NCBI GenBank assembly: GCA_023265835.1
Contig: JAHFSI010000010.1
Location: 1 to 42,255, forward strand
Source of the DNA: Legionellales bacterium
GTDB taxonomy: Bacteria; Pseudomonadota; Gammaproteobacteria; DSM-16500
Length of the DNA stretch: 42,255 nt
Direction: 5' to 3'
The position numbers and the translations under genes are program-made. Below are positions 19,979 to 30,683 of this stretch, piece by piece (position 1 is the stretch's first letter; the number at the start of each line of letters is the position of its first letter). The notes beneath the pieces were generated by a model. That model saw only the letters and a list, made by a program, of their open reading frames with translations. It was not told where the DNA came from and ran no database searches.

Positions 19979-22034
19979 AACACAATCGATCTGGGACATT
20001 CAAATTATTAGGATGGCTTTGCTTGATGCTTTTTTAAAACTCTCACCTCGGTGCCAAATTCGCAACCCTGTGATGTTTACGGTCTATATTGGGTCTATAT
20101 TAACTACCGCTTTATTTATTCAAGCTTTGTTAGGGCATGGAGAGGCACCTGCGAAATTTATTTTAGGCATTACTGTCTGGTTGTGGGTTACGTTGCTTTT
20201 TGCAAATTTTGCAGAAGCCATGGCAGAAGGCCGAGGAAAAGCACAAGCGTTATCGCTGCGAAAAGCCAGAAGAGAAATTGTCGCAAAAAAATTAGCAAAA
20301 CCGGATAGAAAATCTAAAATGACATTAATCCAATCGGGCAAGTTGCGTTCAGGCGATATTGTATTAATTGAAACAGGTGATTTCATTCCAAGTGACGGTG
20401 AAGTCATTGAAGGAATTGCGTCAGTCAATGAAAGTGCTATCACGGGTGAAAGTGCGCCTGTTATTCGAGAAAGCGGCGGTGATCGTAGTTCGGTGACAGG
20501 AGGAACACAAGTTCTTTCCGATTGGCTGATTGTGCGTATCACAACGAATCCCGGTGAAACTTTTCTGGATACCATGATCTCTCTTGTTGAAGGCGCCAAA
20601 AGACAAAAAACACCTAACGAGTTGGCCCTAACTATTTTGCTGGCAGCGCTTACCATGGTATTTTTGGTAGTGTGCGCAAGCTTGCTGCCTTTTTCCATTT
20701 ATAGTGTTATCTCTGCAGGCAGCGGAAAAATCGTGACAATGACTGTATTGATTGCTTTATTTGTCTGTCTTTCGCCGACAACCATTGGTGGGTTACTTTC
20801 AGCAATAGGCATCGCCGGTATGGACCGTATGATACAAGCCAATGTCATAGCATTATCAGGTAGAGCTGTTGAAGCAGCGGGTGATATTGATGTTTTGTTA
20901 TTAGATAAAACGGGCACCATTACATTAGGCAACAGGCAGGCAATTGAATTTATTCCTATTGAAGGCGTCTCAGTAGGAGAATTGGCAGAAGCAGCCCAGT
21001 TAGCCTCTTTAGCAGATGAAACACCCGAAGGTCGTAGTATTACTATTTTAGCCAAAGAAAAATATGGTCTGCGAGGACACGAACTTCGTGAACTGGGTGC
21101 AACTTTTATTCCTTTTACCGCAGAATCGAGAATGAGCGGCGCTAATCTATCAGGAAAACAAGTGCGAAAAGGAGCAAGTGATGTGATAGAAACTTATGTC
21201 CAAGAACAAAATGGAATTTTCCCTGCTCAGGCCCACAAAATCGTTGAGCAAATATCTAGTAAAGGCGGCACTGCCCTAGTAGTTGCTGAAGGAAGAAAAG
21301 TATTGGGAGCGATTTATTTAAAAGACATTATAAAAGGCGGAATTTCTGAGCGTTTTGCACAATTGCGGAAAATGGGCATTAAAACAATTATGGTCACAGG
21401 CGACAATCCGTTAACTGCAGCAACCATTGCTGCTGAAGCGGGTGTCGATGATTTTCTGGCAACTGCGAAACCTGAGGATAAACTAAAATTAATTAGAAGC
21501 CTGCAAGCCAAAGGCCATTTGGTTGCAATGACGGGTGATGGCACCAATGATGCGCCTGCATTAGCCCAGGCGGATGTTGCAGTCGCGATGAATACAGGCA
21601 CTCAAGCAGCAAAAGAAGCAGGAAATTTAGTTGATTTAGATTCAAATCCCACAAAATTAATTGAAGTAGTTGAAATCGGCAAACAATTATTGATGACACG
21701 CGGCTCATTAACAACATTTAGCATTGCAAATGATATTGCCAAATATTTTGCAATTTTACCCGCTGCTTTTGCGACAACGTATCCCGTTCTCAATAAATTA
21801 AATATTATGCACCTGGCGACACCCGATAGTGCAATCTTGTCGGCCGTCATTTTTAATGCACTCGCCATTATTTTTCTTATTCCATTAGCATTACGCGGAG
21901 TGAGCTATTCACGAGTATCAGCGGGCAAATTATTAAGAAAAAATATTATGATATATGGCCTTGGCGGATTAATTGTACCTTTTATTGGAATCAAAGTAAT
22001 TGATTTAATTTTAATGTCAATGGGCGTAGTATAA
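19968..22034 (+). CDS. kdpB: Potassium-transporting ATPase subunit KdpB
   Basis: P-type ATPase motifs [48 protein letters not shown]. Confidence 0.98.
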   Translation: MGTKTQSIWDIQIIRMALLDAFLKLSPRCQIRNPVMFTVYIGSILTTALFIQALLGHGEAPAKFILGITVWLWVTLLFANFAEAMAEGRGKAQALSLRKARREIVAKKLAKPDRKSKMTLIQSGKLRSGDIVLIETGDFIPSDGEVIEGIASVNESAITGESAPVIRESGGDRSSVTGGTQVLSDWLIVRITTNPGETFLDTMISLVEGAKRQKTPNELALTILLAALTMVFLVVCASLLPFSIYSVISAGSGKIVTMTVLIALFVCLSPTTIGGLLSAIGIAGMDRMIQANVIALSGRAVEAAGDIDVLLLDKTGTITLGNRQAIEFIPIEGVSVGELAEAAQLASLADETPEGRSITILAKEKYGLRGHELRELGATFIPFTAESRMSGANLSGKQVRKGASDVIETYVQEQNGIFPAQAHKIVEQISSKGGTALVVAEGRKVLGAIYLKDIIKGGISERFAQLRKMGIKTIMVTGDNPLTAATIAAEAGVDDFLATAKPEDKLKLIRSLQAKGHLVAMTGDGTNDAPALAQADVAVAMNTGTQAAKEAGNLVDLDSNPTKLIEVVEIGKQLLMTRGSLTTFSIANDIAKYFAILPAAFATTYPVLNKLNIMHLATPDSAILSAVIFNALAIIFLIPLALRGVSYSRVSAGKLLRKNIMIYGLGGLIVPFIGIKVIDLILMSMGVV

Positions 22035-22043
22035 GGAAATGAC

Positions 22044-22628
22044 ATGATTAAAGCTATTTTTCATGAAATTAAACCCGCTTTAGTCACACTTGTTATATTT
22101 TCTTTTTTAACAGGATTGATTTATCCCGGTTTAGTGACTTGTGTTGCCCAATTATTTTTTCCATGGAAAGCCAATGGAAGTATAATTGAAAAAAATGGAA
22201 ACCAGGTCGGTTCTTTATTAATAGGCCAATCATTTATAGAAGACAACTATTTTTATAGCCGTCCCTCAGCGACTTCACCTTTTCCATACAATGGCGAATC
22301 TTCTTCAGGTTCCAATATGGGCCCATCTAATCCAGATTTTTTAAAGGCAATAAAAGAAAGAACCAATCAACTGCAAAAAACAAGTTTATCTCATGATTTA
22401 GTCCCAGTGGATTTGGTCACCGCCTCAGGCAGCGGGTTAGACCCTGATATTAGCCCTCTCGCAGCTTATTATCAGGTTCCACGCATCACCAAATTGCGCC
22501 ATCTTTCAGAGATAGAAATTAAAAACTTAATCAACAAGCTCACACAAGAACGTCAACTCATGATTTTTGGCGAACCTAGAGTGAATGTATTGCAGCTCAA
22601 CCTGGGCCTGGATGAATTAGGAAAATAA
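22044..22628 (+). CDS. kdpC: Potassium-transporting ATPase subunit KdpC
   Basis: GSLLIGQSF...YFYSRPSAT...GSNMGPSNPDFL...DLVTASGSGLDPDISPLAAYYQVPRI. Confidence 0.97.
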   Translation: MIKAIFHEIKPALVTLVIFSFLTGLIYPGLVTCVAQLFFPWKANGSIIEKNGNQVGSLLIGQSFIEDNYFYSRPSATSPFPYNGESSSGSNMGPSNPDFLKAIKERTNQLQKTSLSHDLVPVDLVTASGSGLDPDISPLAAYYQVPRITKLRHLSEIEIKNLINKLTQERQLMIFGEPRVNVLQLNLGLDELGK

Positions 22629-22768
22629 AACGGAAATTGTTCTGTGCGAACCAAACTGATCGATCTTAATCTATTGAATAATAATAATTTATATTCAAAA
22701 AATATAATATTAGGTATTTTTGATCCATTTAGATTATACTATGAGCATGATGATGACGAGGAGCACCT

Positions 22769-23203
22769 ATGAACGCGCCCTTACCACGAGCTGCTAAATC
22801 TACGCATGCTGTCAAACCTGCTATAGCAAAATTTAATCCTGTCACAGCTGGCCGTGCGATTGTAGACGGCCTGCATTATTTAAAACATCGTCTTGGCTGG
22901 TCAGGCACCCAAATTGCCCATACGTTGCATTTGCCTCCTAACACCCTCAACACATGGTTGAAAAACGGACGTGTTCCCTTACATCATTCTCTATTGCCGC
23001 CTGATGTTCAGGCAATTATTCATTTACTGGCCATCCATCGCAGTTTAGAGGCCCTATTTGAAGACCCGCAGGACCAATGTGCTTGGTTGTCCACCTTGCA
23101 TCCTGAATTAAAAGTCGTTCCTGAACAGGCCATGGGCGAATCTATTGATGGATTGATGTTTGTTCGCCAGTATCTCGATTATGTGAGAGGACGGGGCGCT
23201 TGA
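22769..23203 (+). CDS. Xre/MbcA/ParS-type antitoxin
   Basis: HTH followed by RSLEALFEDPQDQCAWLSTLHPEL; precedes the RES toxin. Confidence 0.85.
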   Translation: MNAPLPRAAKSTHAVKPAIAKFNPVTAGRAIVDGLHYLKHRLGWSGTQIAHTLHLPPNTLNTWLKNGRVPLHHSLLPPDVQAIIHLLAIHRSLEALFEDPQDQCAWLSTLHPELKVVPEQAMGESIDGLMFVRQYLDYVRGRGA

Positions 23204-23835
23204 TTGAACTGGTACGGATTGTCGCACGTCAAGCTGCTTTATCTAGTTATAAGGCGACACAAAATGAAGAGCGTGCATTACAACTCGAGCTTCTCATCGA
23301 AAATACCAAACCCAAAAATTTATATAGTGCATGGCATCCGCTTATTGCGACTCCTTTTAGATATGGACCGCCTCTTTTGCAAGGCCGTTTTCGTCCTTCT
23401 TATGGAAAAAATGTATTTTATGGTTCCTTGGTGGAAGAAACAGCATTATATGAACACGCTTATCACTTTATGAAACAACGCATTCATTTAAAAAAAATGA
23501 AAACGGAAACAGGTGTTCGCACACTTTTTTGGGTGGACGTTAAAGGCAATAATGCCATACATGTAAAAAACTATTTTGATTCCGCCTTGATCATGGACAA
23601 AAATGATTACTCTCATTCACATCAGTTTATTTTGTCGCATCCGCATGCTACATTGATAATGTATCCCTCATGCCGGGATCCCAAAAACGGAGACAATGCG
23701 GCTGTTCTAGATATTGAGCGTCTTGGAAAAAATTTAAAATGGGAATCTTCAATTAAATTTTTTTATGATAACAAAACTAGGAAAATAAGTTGGCTTGATT
23801 ATGATTTGCATATTCAATGGGAGCAATTATCGTAA
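23200..23835 (+). CDS. RES-domain toxin
   Basis: LYSAWHPLIATPFRYGPPLLQGRFRPSYGKNVFYGSLVEETALYEHAYHFM; TTG start overlaps the antitoxin stop. Confidence 0.85.
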   Translation: MIELVRIVARQAALSSYKATQNEERALQLELLIENTKPKNLYSAWHPLIATPFRYGPPLLQGRFRPSYGKNVFYGSLVEETALYEHAYHFMKQRIHLKKMKTETGVRTLFWVDVKGNNAIHVKNYFDSALIMDKNDYSHSHQFILSHPHATLIMYPSCRDPKNGDNAAVLDIERLGKNLKWESSIKFFYDNKTRKISWLDYDLHIQWEQLS

Positions 23836-24222
23836 TGATTAATGTGAGAAGCTTATGTCTACGTCCTAGTCATTTGCTGCAAGCATAACGTCCATGTTTA
23901 GTTGAGTACTCATAAGAGGTTTAGCTCTATCATGAATTTGTACAATTCCGAGATTCAATTTCAATATTGTACAAGAAGCGCTGAAGGTGTATATGGCCCC
24001 AGATGAAGGTTCATGCCATGAAACGACACTTCGATAGCAAAATTTGCACATAATACAGATTTTCATAATACATTTTATCTTGAATTGTTTTATTCCTTCT
24101 GGCATAACATGCGCCTGATATTAATTACTCAATTTTTATCTAATGAGAATATAAATGCTATTTTAAATAATATGTGCTTTTCATAAGCATATCCATTTTA
24201 AAATTATAATCAACATACAAGG

Positions 24223-27200
24223 ATGACGCTAAGTATGACTTTTTTTAGAATGCCAAAAAATTTATTCCTTGCAACACGTTTTCCAGCCATCATAAAACAA
24301 CATAACAGCAGTACATTGCATACACGCTTTACATCATCGTATTCTGCAACGCCAAGACAATCTTATTTGATAACGAGAGCTCGTTTTTCTTCCGGGGCTG
24401 CTGCTGTTCAAACAATAGAAGAAAGTGTTGATGCGCTAACGCCTCGTCAACGATTATTGGCTCAGGATTTTGTTTCTGGTGCGATGTCGCATGGATCGAT
24501 CAATCAAATAGCACATGAAAATATTGCTGAGGGTCTGAATCGTGTTAGTTTGCGGCTCAATAACGCGAGTTCTATGGAAGAATTACGTCAACGTCAACTT
24601 CATACAGGTCCTATGAGTAACTCAGGTGAGGGCGGTGAGTTGTCAGAACGAGATAATACTATTAAACAAAGTCGAATTCGACAAGTCGCATCAGGCCGCT
24701 TTGGCGTTAATGCAAGGTATCTCGCTTATGCAGAGGTCATTCAGATTAAAGTAAACCAAATAGCCAAGCCTGGCTTCGGCGGTGAACTGCCTGGATATAA
24801 AGTAACAATATCCATTGCAAGTATTCGAAATACTCAACCTGGTGTCACATTAATTTCACCGCCACCTCATCATGATGTTTATTCTATCGAAGATCTAAAA
24901 CAATTAATTCGTGATCTTAGGGCGGCTAATCCTTATGCCAAGATATCTGTCAAGTTAGCCGCAGCAGACAAAGAAATAGGGATTACTTCAGCGGGAGTTG
25001 CTAAATGCGGGGCTGATGATATTAGTATTGCAGGTGTGGGCGGCGGCACGGGTGCGGCACCGCTTCCTGCGCTATATGAATTTGGATTACCTTGGGAGAT
25101 GGCATTAGCAGAAGTACATCAAACATTAACTGCTGAAGGATTACGGGATTCGGTGACATTAACCATTAGCGGTGGATTGCAAACTCCTTATGATTATTTT
25201 TTCGCTCGCCTGATCGGCGATTCGCCAACGAGTAAAAAAAGTCTTTTGCGTTATGAATTAGGCTCGCCTTTTTTGGTTGCTTTGGGTTGCACAATGGCCA
25301 GACGTTGTCATGTAGGAGATTGTCCTACTGGCATTGCCACACACGATACCCGAATTATTTCTGAAAAATATAAAGGATCGCCAGAAGATGTGGCACGATT
25401 TTTAATAGAAACCGTTAAAGCATTAGATGAGTATTACGAAAAATATGGTTTTGCCAATCCATCTGATGCAGCGGGACGAACGGATTTATTACGTGTTAAA
25501 GATAATACGCCTTTAACACAATTAGATCGGTTACTGCATCAGGTAAAAAATCCTTATTTTGCATTTGGAAATCTAAAACGATCCGAAAGTTCCAGTTATG
25601 AAGAGCAAGCAGCTATCACTCGAATTGCAGGAGGAGAAACTAATCTGGAAATTGCAGCGTCTAATGGTTTGTTATCGTTTGGTGCTCGCATTGCATTTCA
25701 TAACGTGATGAAGCCCGAACTGTTGGTGAATCCTGTGACTATTCGGTTTAATGGTTTGGCTGTAGGCCAAAGTTTTGGATTTATTGCGCCTAAAGGGTTA
25801 ACGTTAATTGCGCGTAATGCTAATCATGGCGCTGCAAAATCACTGGATGGTGGAACGATTATTTTAACAGAAACTGCAGGTGATCAGGTGGGTTATGGTG
25901 CAACACATGGTTTATTTCTAGCGCCCGCAGTGGGAAATCGTTTTGCTGTGCGTAATAGTGGCGCTGAGTTTTTGGTGGAATGTATAGGTGATATGGGTGT
26001 AAATTATCAAACAGGTGGAATCACCGGATTGCTCTGTGACCCTACAGATTATAGTTATCTTCCCAACCTAGTTTATCAACCGCCCATGTTATTTCGTGAG
26101 CCAGTGGGCCCCAATTTTGGCGCTGGCTTTACTGGTGGTAAGGTCATCTTGCCTAAAGAGCGTTATAAAAAAATGTTAGCAAAAGGCTATCTGGCTCACG
26201 ATGCACAAAAAATAATGCCTCGCCCTCTTACTCAAGAAGAAAAGCAATGGTTGCTAAAAACAACAGCCGCTTATGTTAAATATATTCCTAATCGACCATG
26301 GGTGGCTGCGTTATTGGAGAATCCCGATGCTTTCGTTCAAGCGTTTGTTGGGCTGGAACCTGTTAATTTAATGATGCATGAAACCAGGCCATCTTCTGTC
26401 AAGCCTGGCGTCAGTGGTAAATTACCCGGACTTAAAATATCTCACCTGTCGTCATCGACAATTTTGCCTGTAAAATCCACCCATTCTTCTCCCAATCTAT
26501 TACAACCTGCTAAAGAAAGTTCTTCATTGTATGACCCTTCAGGACATAAAGATGCTTGCGGTACCGGCGTTCTTGTTCGACGAGATGGTGTAGCAACTAA
26601 AGAGTTAGTCACCAAAAGCTTGAAAATGTTGGCACGTTTTATGCATCGCGGAGCGCAAGGCATTGATCCAAAAACCGGCGATGGTTGCGGAATAATGTGG
26701 TTTGGTCTGCATGAATTTTTTCAACAACAATTTCCGGCGCTGTCTTTACAGAAAAATGAATATGCTGTGGTTCCACTTAGTGTAACGGAAGATCCAGCAG
26801 AGCGAGAAATAATTCTTGATTTGTTTAATCAACTATTACAAAAAGAAGGCCTGAAAATTGCTGCAGAAAGAATTGTATTGACTAATCGCAGTTTATTAGG
26901 AAGCATCGGCAATCAAAAAGAAAAACAAATTAAACAATTTATCGTGCTTAAACCAGAGACGTTGACTCTTGATCAATTTGAAAAAGCGCTAATACGGATT
27001 GAATTACGTTTTAAGCTCATGATACAGAATCAGAAATATCGTACTGCAAAACCCCATATTTTAAGTGCATCTCCCTACTATGTCGTTTATAAATCATTAG
27101 TAAAAGAAGATGATTTTGCCAATTATTTTCAGGATTTTAACACGTCTTCATTCAAAGCCAGCGCCGCCGTTGCACATTCCCGCTTCTCAACTAATACGTT

Positions 27201-30200
27201 ACCTAGACCTGAAAATATTCAGCCTTTTATTTTTGCTAATAATGGTGAAATGAATAATCTGAAATTACTTATTTATATATTAGCGCAAGATCCCACTTTA
27301 AAAAAATTGCTGGACATAGATTCAATTAATCTGGACGGTTTAAGCGATTCACATATCATGTCAATTTACATGCAGATGCTGCAAGTAATCGGTTATTCTT
27401 TGGAAGACGTTGTGGCCTTGACGATCCAGCCGTATGATCCGGTGCATCCAGCGGTCAGTCATTTTTATAATCTGTTTACCCACATTCCGTTCGAAGGCCC
27501 TAATGCCAGCTTAATCAGCATGAATAACAAAATTATTGTGGTATGCGATAAAAATGGTTTTAGACCACAATGCGGCATCATTAATTCTGACTTTGTTTAT
27601 TCAGGTTCCGAAAAAGGGCCTGTAGAAATGGACGGTTCAAGTTTTAGTTTACCGCCAGGTCGGCCTTTTCGGATTGATCTGACTACCGGCGCTGCAGCAC
27701 CTTATCTTCCTGGACCTGAAAAGATTCAGGAAATCACGACAAAGATGCAGCAATTAAAAACGTGTCGTCCAGAAACAATAGAAACCGATCCTATTCAATT
27801 TAGTACTGACGAACTGGCGTTACGCAAATTACGCGCTGGCTGGGACATGGAAATAGATCAAATGATAATGGAACCTCTTTTGGCAAAGGGAGAAATAAAA
27901 ATTGTTTCCATGGGTAATCAAGGATCGACGATGGAGGGTTTAGCAAAAGGGTCTACGAATATAGGTAATTTTTTAATGGCCAAATTTTCGCAAGTCACCA
28001 ATCCGCCCTTGGCAAAAAATGAAGAAAAATCGTATATGTCTACCAAAACGCTGGTAGGCGGCAAACCACCTATTCATGAATCGCCTGACGTCAACACGCA
28101 TAATTATGTGTTAGAAATGCCTATTATCGATAATCGTGAAATGGCTTATTTCCAAGGCTGCGCTGAATTAAACCCTCAGGTTGTTAATATCACTTATCCC
28201 ATCGATGAGCACGAGCAAGGGTTACAAGCAGCCATGGATCGTATTACAGCTGAAAGCTTAGCTTATGCAACAAAAGGCCCTGTCTTTTTGATTTTGTCTG
28301 ATCTAACAAATGATGACAAACACGCGGCTATTTTCCCACCGCTCATCGCCAGTGTAGTGGACAAAAAATTGAGAGAAAAAGGTGTCCGCCATCAAGTGAC
28401 GTTGGTAGTACAAGCCGCAAGTATTTTAGGGCCACGCGATCTTGCACAACTTATTTTTATAGGAGGCGTTGATGTTGCAAACCCATATCTCGCTTTTATA
28501 TCCGAGAAAAATTTCTCACTTACTCCAACACAGCATGCAGAACGTTGTGCTAATTACAAAAAGGGAATGCGCGAAGGTTTATTAGGATTTATGGCTGCTG
28601 TAGGTATTTCTACACTATCGGGTGCTCGCAGTAATAAAAGTTTTACTGGCAATGGTATTGATTTTGCCTTGGCACAACTATTGGGGATTCACAGTACGCT
28701 AGGCGGTTTAAGTTTGCAGCAAGTAGCGGCCATTCTAGCTACAAACCAGCGTTTTCCAAAAAAAATTGGAATAGGGAAATACAGCTGGGGAGGACAATCT
28801 ACCCGCCGACCTATATGGGAACCTGCTATCACTCGCGCTGCGATTCAAACCGCGCGCGGCGATAAAACCGCCTTCATCAAAATGCAACACCGCGCGGATC
28901 TCTTGAGAATCGGTATGCCTCGTGGCCAATTTTATTTAGTCGAGCCGCGAATTTGGAATAAAAAAAATCCCATGACGATTTGCATCATGGGCGGCGGAGC
29001 TGCTGGTTTTTATCAAGCACAGGCATTATTAGCTACTAATTTACCGATAAAAATAATTATCATCGAGCAGCGACTTGGAAATAAATTTGGCCTCCTTGGC
29101 GACGGTGTTGCTCCTGATCATCCAGCAACCAAATGTCAAGCTGATATATTAAAGCAATGCCTGCAAGATCCACGCGTCAGTTATTTTGGCGGCGTTGAAA
29201 TTGGTAAGAATGTCACTTACGATGAACTAGCAAAAATTTATCCCTGTATTATAGATTGCCGAGGCGCATCGCGCGATATTACTCTGAATGTCCCAGGAGA
29301 AACTTGCGCGGGTGTTATTCCAGCCAGCCAAATTTATCAGGCTTATAACGGAGAATTAATTCTCACCAACCCAGACAGATGGCCTTTGGCTTCTGCGACA
29401 AAAAATGAAGTCATCGGCATTATTGGCGGCGGCAATGTTGCGGCAGATATTGCTCGCATTCTGTTGAAAGATGCTCGTGCTCTTACAGCAACTCAAATCG
29501 ATAAAGAATTTTTGCGCCATTTGGATGAAGAGGGGCCTCGTGTCATTAAGCTTTATATTCGGGCGAATCCCATTCAATGTAAAATGTCGCTGAAAGAATT
29601 ACAAGAACTGGAAAATTTAGGAATTGAAATGTCTGCTGTTTTTGATACTACATTAATTGACTTGCCAACACCTGCAGATCAAGCCAACTATTCGCCTGAG
29701 GAATGGCAAAAATTAGAAAATCAGCAAAAGCTTTATCAATTTTTCACCCGTATTCACAATAAAAATTTTTCCACGGGTGAAGAAAAACGGTTATATTTTT
29801 ATTTTCAAGTTAACATAAAACAATTTACACAAGTCGGCGAAGAAGTAGAAGCTGTTATACAACATCAAAATGGAAGCCAATTCACAACCCGAAGCCGTCA
29901 TTTTATCACTGCTATTGGCAAACAAGCTTTACCAACAGAAGCCCCTTACGTAACCGGCTGGGCCACAGGTCAAGGTGGTAAACTGAGTTCTGCTGAGGCT
30001 AGCGCTCAAGAAACAACTCAGAAAATTGTAGCCGATTTTAATAAAGGAATCTTTCATCATCGCATGGATCCACCCACTGCTCAGCACTGGCAATTACTAA
30101 GCCCTGTAGGCAATAAAGATTTTCTCAATCTCTTGGCCTGGCTTGCTAGTGGCAAACCGCTACGTACAAGCAAGGATTTTCTTGAGGCTAAAAACTATAG

Positions 30201-30594
30201 TCCACCTCTTAAAGAATCACAACCCGCCACTCTTGCTCTTAAAACAGAATCTACCGTACTTGCACCTTCCACAACCACAATACATTCCAGCGCGGTCCTC
30301 ATTCCTCCAGGACAATCGGGAAAACTATTATCATTCCTACAAACCAATCGAGGAAACAAGCCCGTTCCTAAAAGTGAATGTGATGGCAGCAAAACGTGTG
30401 GCACCTGCGCTGTTGAAATCGCTCCTCCACTGGATAGCCGTCCCACATTAAAAGAAGCAGCAGTATTGGCTGCGAATGGTCATGACCCGGAAAAAACGCA
30501 TCTGTCTTGCGCGTTGGATGCTGCGTTGGCAGGCGATCGAAAAGTTATAGTACTCGACCCTGAAGCGCCGCAATTTCGCCCTGTGCGAGGATAA
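24223..30594 (+). CDS. Circularly permuted glutamate synthase fused to adrenodoxin-reductase-like and [2Fe-2S] ferredoxin domains
   Basis: FMN/3Fe-4S synthase domain (SNSGEGGE, ISPPPHHDVYSIEDL, CTMARRCHVGDCPTGIAT), GXGXG domain (GPNFGAGFTGGK), GATase II (DACGTGVLVRRDG, HRGAQGIDPKTGDGCGI, HSRFSTNT), central domain, FAD domain (MGGGAAGFYQAQ, GVAPDHP, GIIGGGNVAADIARILL), C-x5-C-x2-C ferredoxin. An alternative start at 24235 has a better-spaced AAGGA. Confidence 0.9.
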   Translation: MTLSMTFFRMPKNLFLATRFPAIIKQHNSSTLHTRFTSSYSATPRQSYLITRARFSSGAAAVQTIEESVDALTPRQRLLAQDFVSGAMSHGSINQIAHENIAEGLNRVSLRLNNASSMEELRQRQLHTGPMSNSGEGGELSERDNTIKQSRIRQVASGRFGVNARYLAYAEVIQIKVNQIAKPGFGGELPGYKVTISIASIRNTQPGVTLISPPPHHDVYSIEDLKQLIRDLRAANPYAKISVKLAAADKEIGITSAGVAKCGADDISIAGVGGGTGAAPLPALYEFGLPWEMALAEVHQTLTAEGLRDSVTLTISGGLQTPYDYFFARLIGDSPTSKKSLLRYELGSPFLVALGCTMARRCHVGDCPTGIATHDTRIISEKYKGSPEDVARFLIETVKALDEYYEKYGFANPSDAAGRTDLLRVKDNTPLTQLDRLLHQVKNPYFAFGNLKRSESSSYEEQAAITRIAGGETNLEIAASNGLLSFGARIAFHNVMKPELLVNPVTIRFNGLAVGQSFGFIAPKGLTLIARNANHGAAKSLDGGTIILTETAGDQVGYGATHGLFLAPAVGNRFAVRNSGAEFLVECIGDMGVNYQTGGITGLLCDPTDYSYLPNLVYQPPMLFREPVGPNFGAGFTGGKVILPKERYKKMLAKGYLAHDAQKIMPRPLTQEEKQWLLKTTAAYVKYIPNRPWVAALLENPDAFVQAFVGLEPVNLMMHETRPSSVKPGVSGKLPGLKISHLSSSTILPVKSTHSSPNLLQPAKESSSLYDPSGHKDACGTGVLVRRDGVATKELVTKSLKMLARFMHRGAQGIDPKTGDGCGIMWFGLHEFFQQQFPALSLQKNEYAVVPLSVTEDPAEREIILDLFNQLLQKEGLKIAAERIVLTNRSLLGSIGNQKEKQIKQFIVLKPETLTLDQFEKALIRIELRFKLMIQNQKYRTAKPHILSASPYYVVYKSLVKEDDFANYFQDFNTSSFKASAAVAHSRFSTNTLPRPENIQPFIFANNGEMNNLKLLIYILAQDPTLKKLLDIDSINLDGLSDSHIMSIYMQMLQVIGYSLEDVVALTIQPYDPVHPAVSHFYNLFTHIPFEGPNASLISMNNKIIVVCDKNGFRPQCGIINSDFVYSGSEKGPVEMDGSSFSLPPGRPFRIDLTTGAAAPYLPGPEKIQEITTKMQQLKTCRPETIETDPIQFSTDELALRKLRAGWDMEIDQMIMEPLLAKGEIKIVSMGNQGSTMEGLAKGSTNIGNFLMAKFSQVTNPPLAKNEEKSYMSTKTLVGGKPPIHESPDVNTHNYVLEMPIIDNREMAYFQGCAELNPQVVNITYPIDEHEQGLQAAMDRITAESLAYATKGPVFLILSDLTNDDKHAAIFPPLIASVVDKKLREKGVRHQVTLVVQAASILGPRDLAQLIFIGGVDVANPYLAFISEKNFSLTPTQHAERCANYKKGMREGLLGFMAAVGISTLSGARSNKSFTGNGIDFALAQLLGIHSTLGGLSLQQVAAILATNQRFPKKIGIGKYSWGGQSTRRPIWEPAITRAAIQTARGDKTAFIKMQHRADLLRIGMPRGQFYLVEPRIWNKKNPMTICIMGGGAAGFYQAQALLATNLPIKIIIIEQRLGNKFGLLGDGVAPDHPATKCQADILKQCLQDPRVSYFGGVEIGKNVTYDELAKIYPCIIDCRGASRDITLNVPGETCAGVIPASQIYQAYNGELILTNPDRWPLASATKNEVIGIIGGGNVAADIARILLKDARALTATQIDKEFLRHLDEEGPRVIKLYIRANPIQCKMSLKELQELENLGIEMSAVFDTTLIDLPTPADQANYSPEEWQKLENQQKLYQFFTRIHNKNFSTGEEKRLYFYFQVNIKQFTQVGEEVEAVIQHQNGSQFTTRSRHFITAIGKQALPTEAPYVTGWATGQGGKLSSAEASAQETTQKIVADFNKGIFHHRMDPPTAQHWQLLSPVGNKDFLNLLAWLASGKPLRTSKDFLEAKNYSPPLKESQPATLALKTESTVLAPSTTTIHSSAVLIPPGQSGKLLSFLQTNRGNKPVPKSECDGSKTCGTCAVEIAPPLDSRPTLKEAAVLAANGHDPEKTHLSCALDAALAGDRKVIVLDPEAPQFRPVRG

Positions 30595-30683
30595 GAAAAC
30601 GTGGTTTTGTCACCGTATTAGCTGTTGCAGCCTAAAACTCTGTGAACGGTTACTAAAAAAGCATTGATATGAATATTGACCTC

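Noticed and set aside
18547-21868. Many minus-strand ORFs (60-190 aa) inside kdpA and kdpB
   Set aside because: Antisense to strongly recognisable KdpA/KdpB; no family motifs; low-complexity compositions typical of shadow ORFs
23866-24105. 79-aa minus-strand ORF with a CKFC motif
   Set aside because: No family resemblance or clear ribosome-binding site; could be real but cannot be supported
26442-30446. Antisense and alternate-frame ORFs inside the glutamate synthase gene
   Set aside because: The sense frame is clearly coding throughout; shadow ORFs show no motifs
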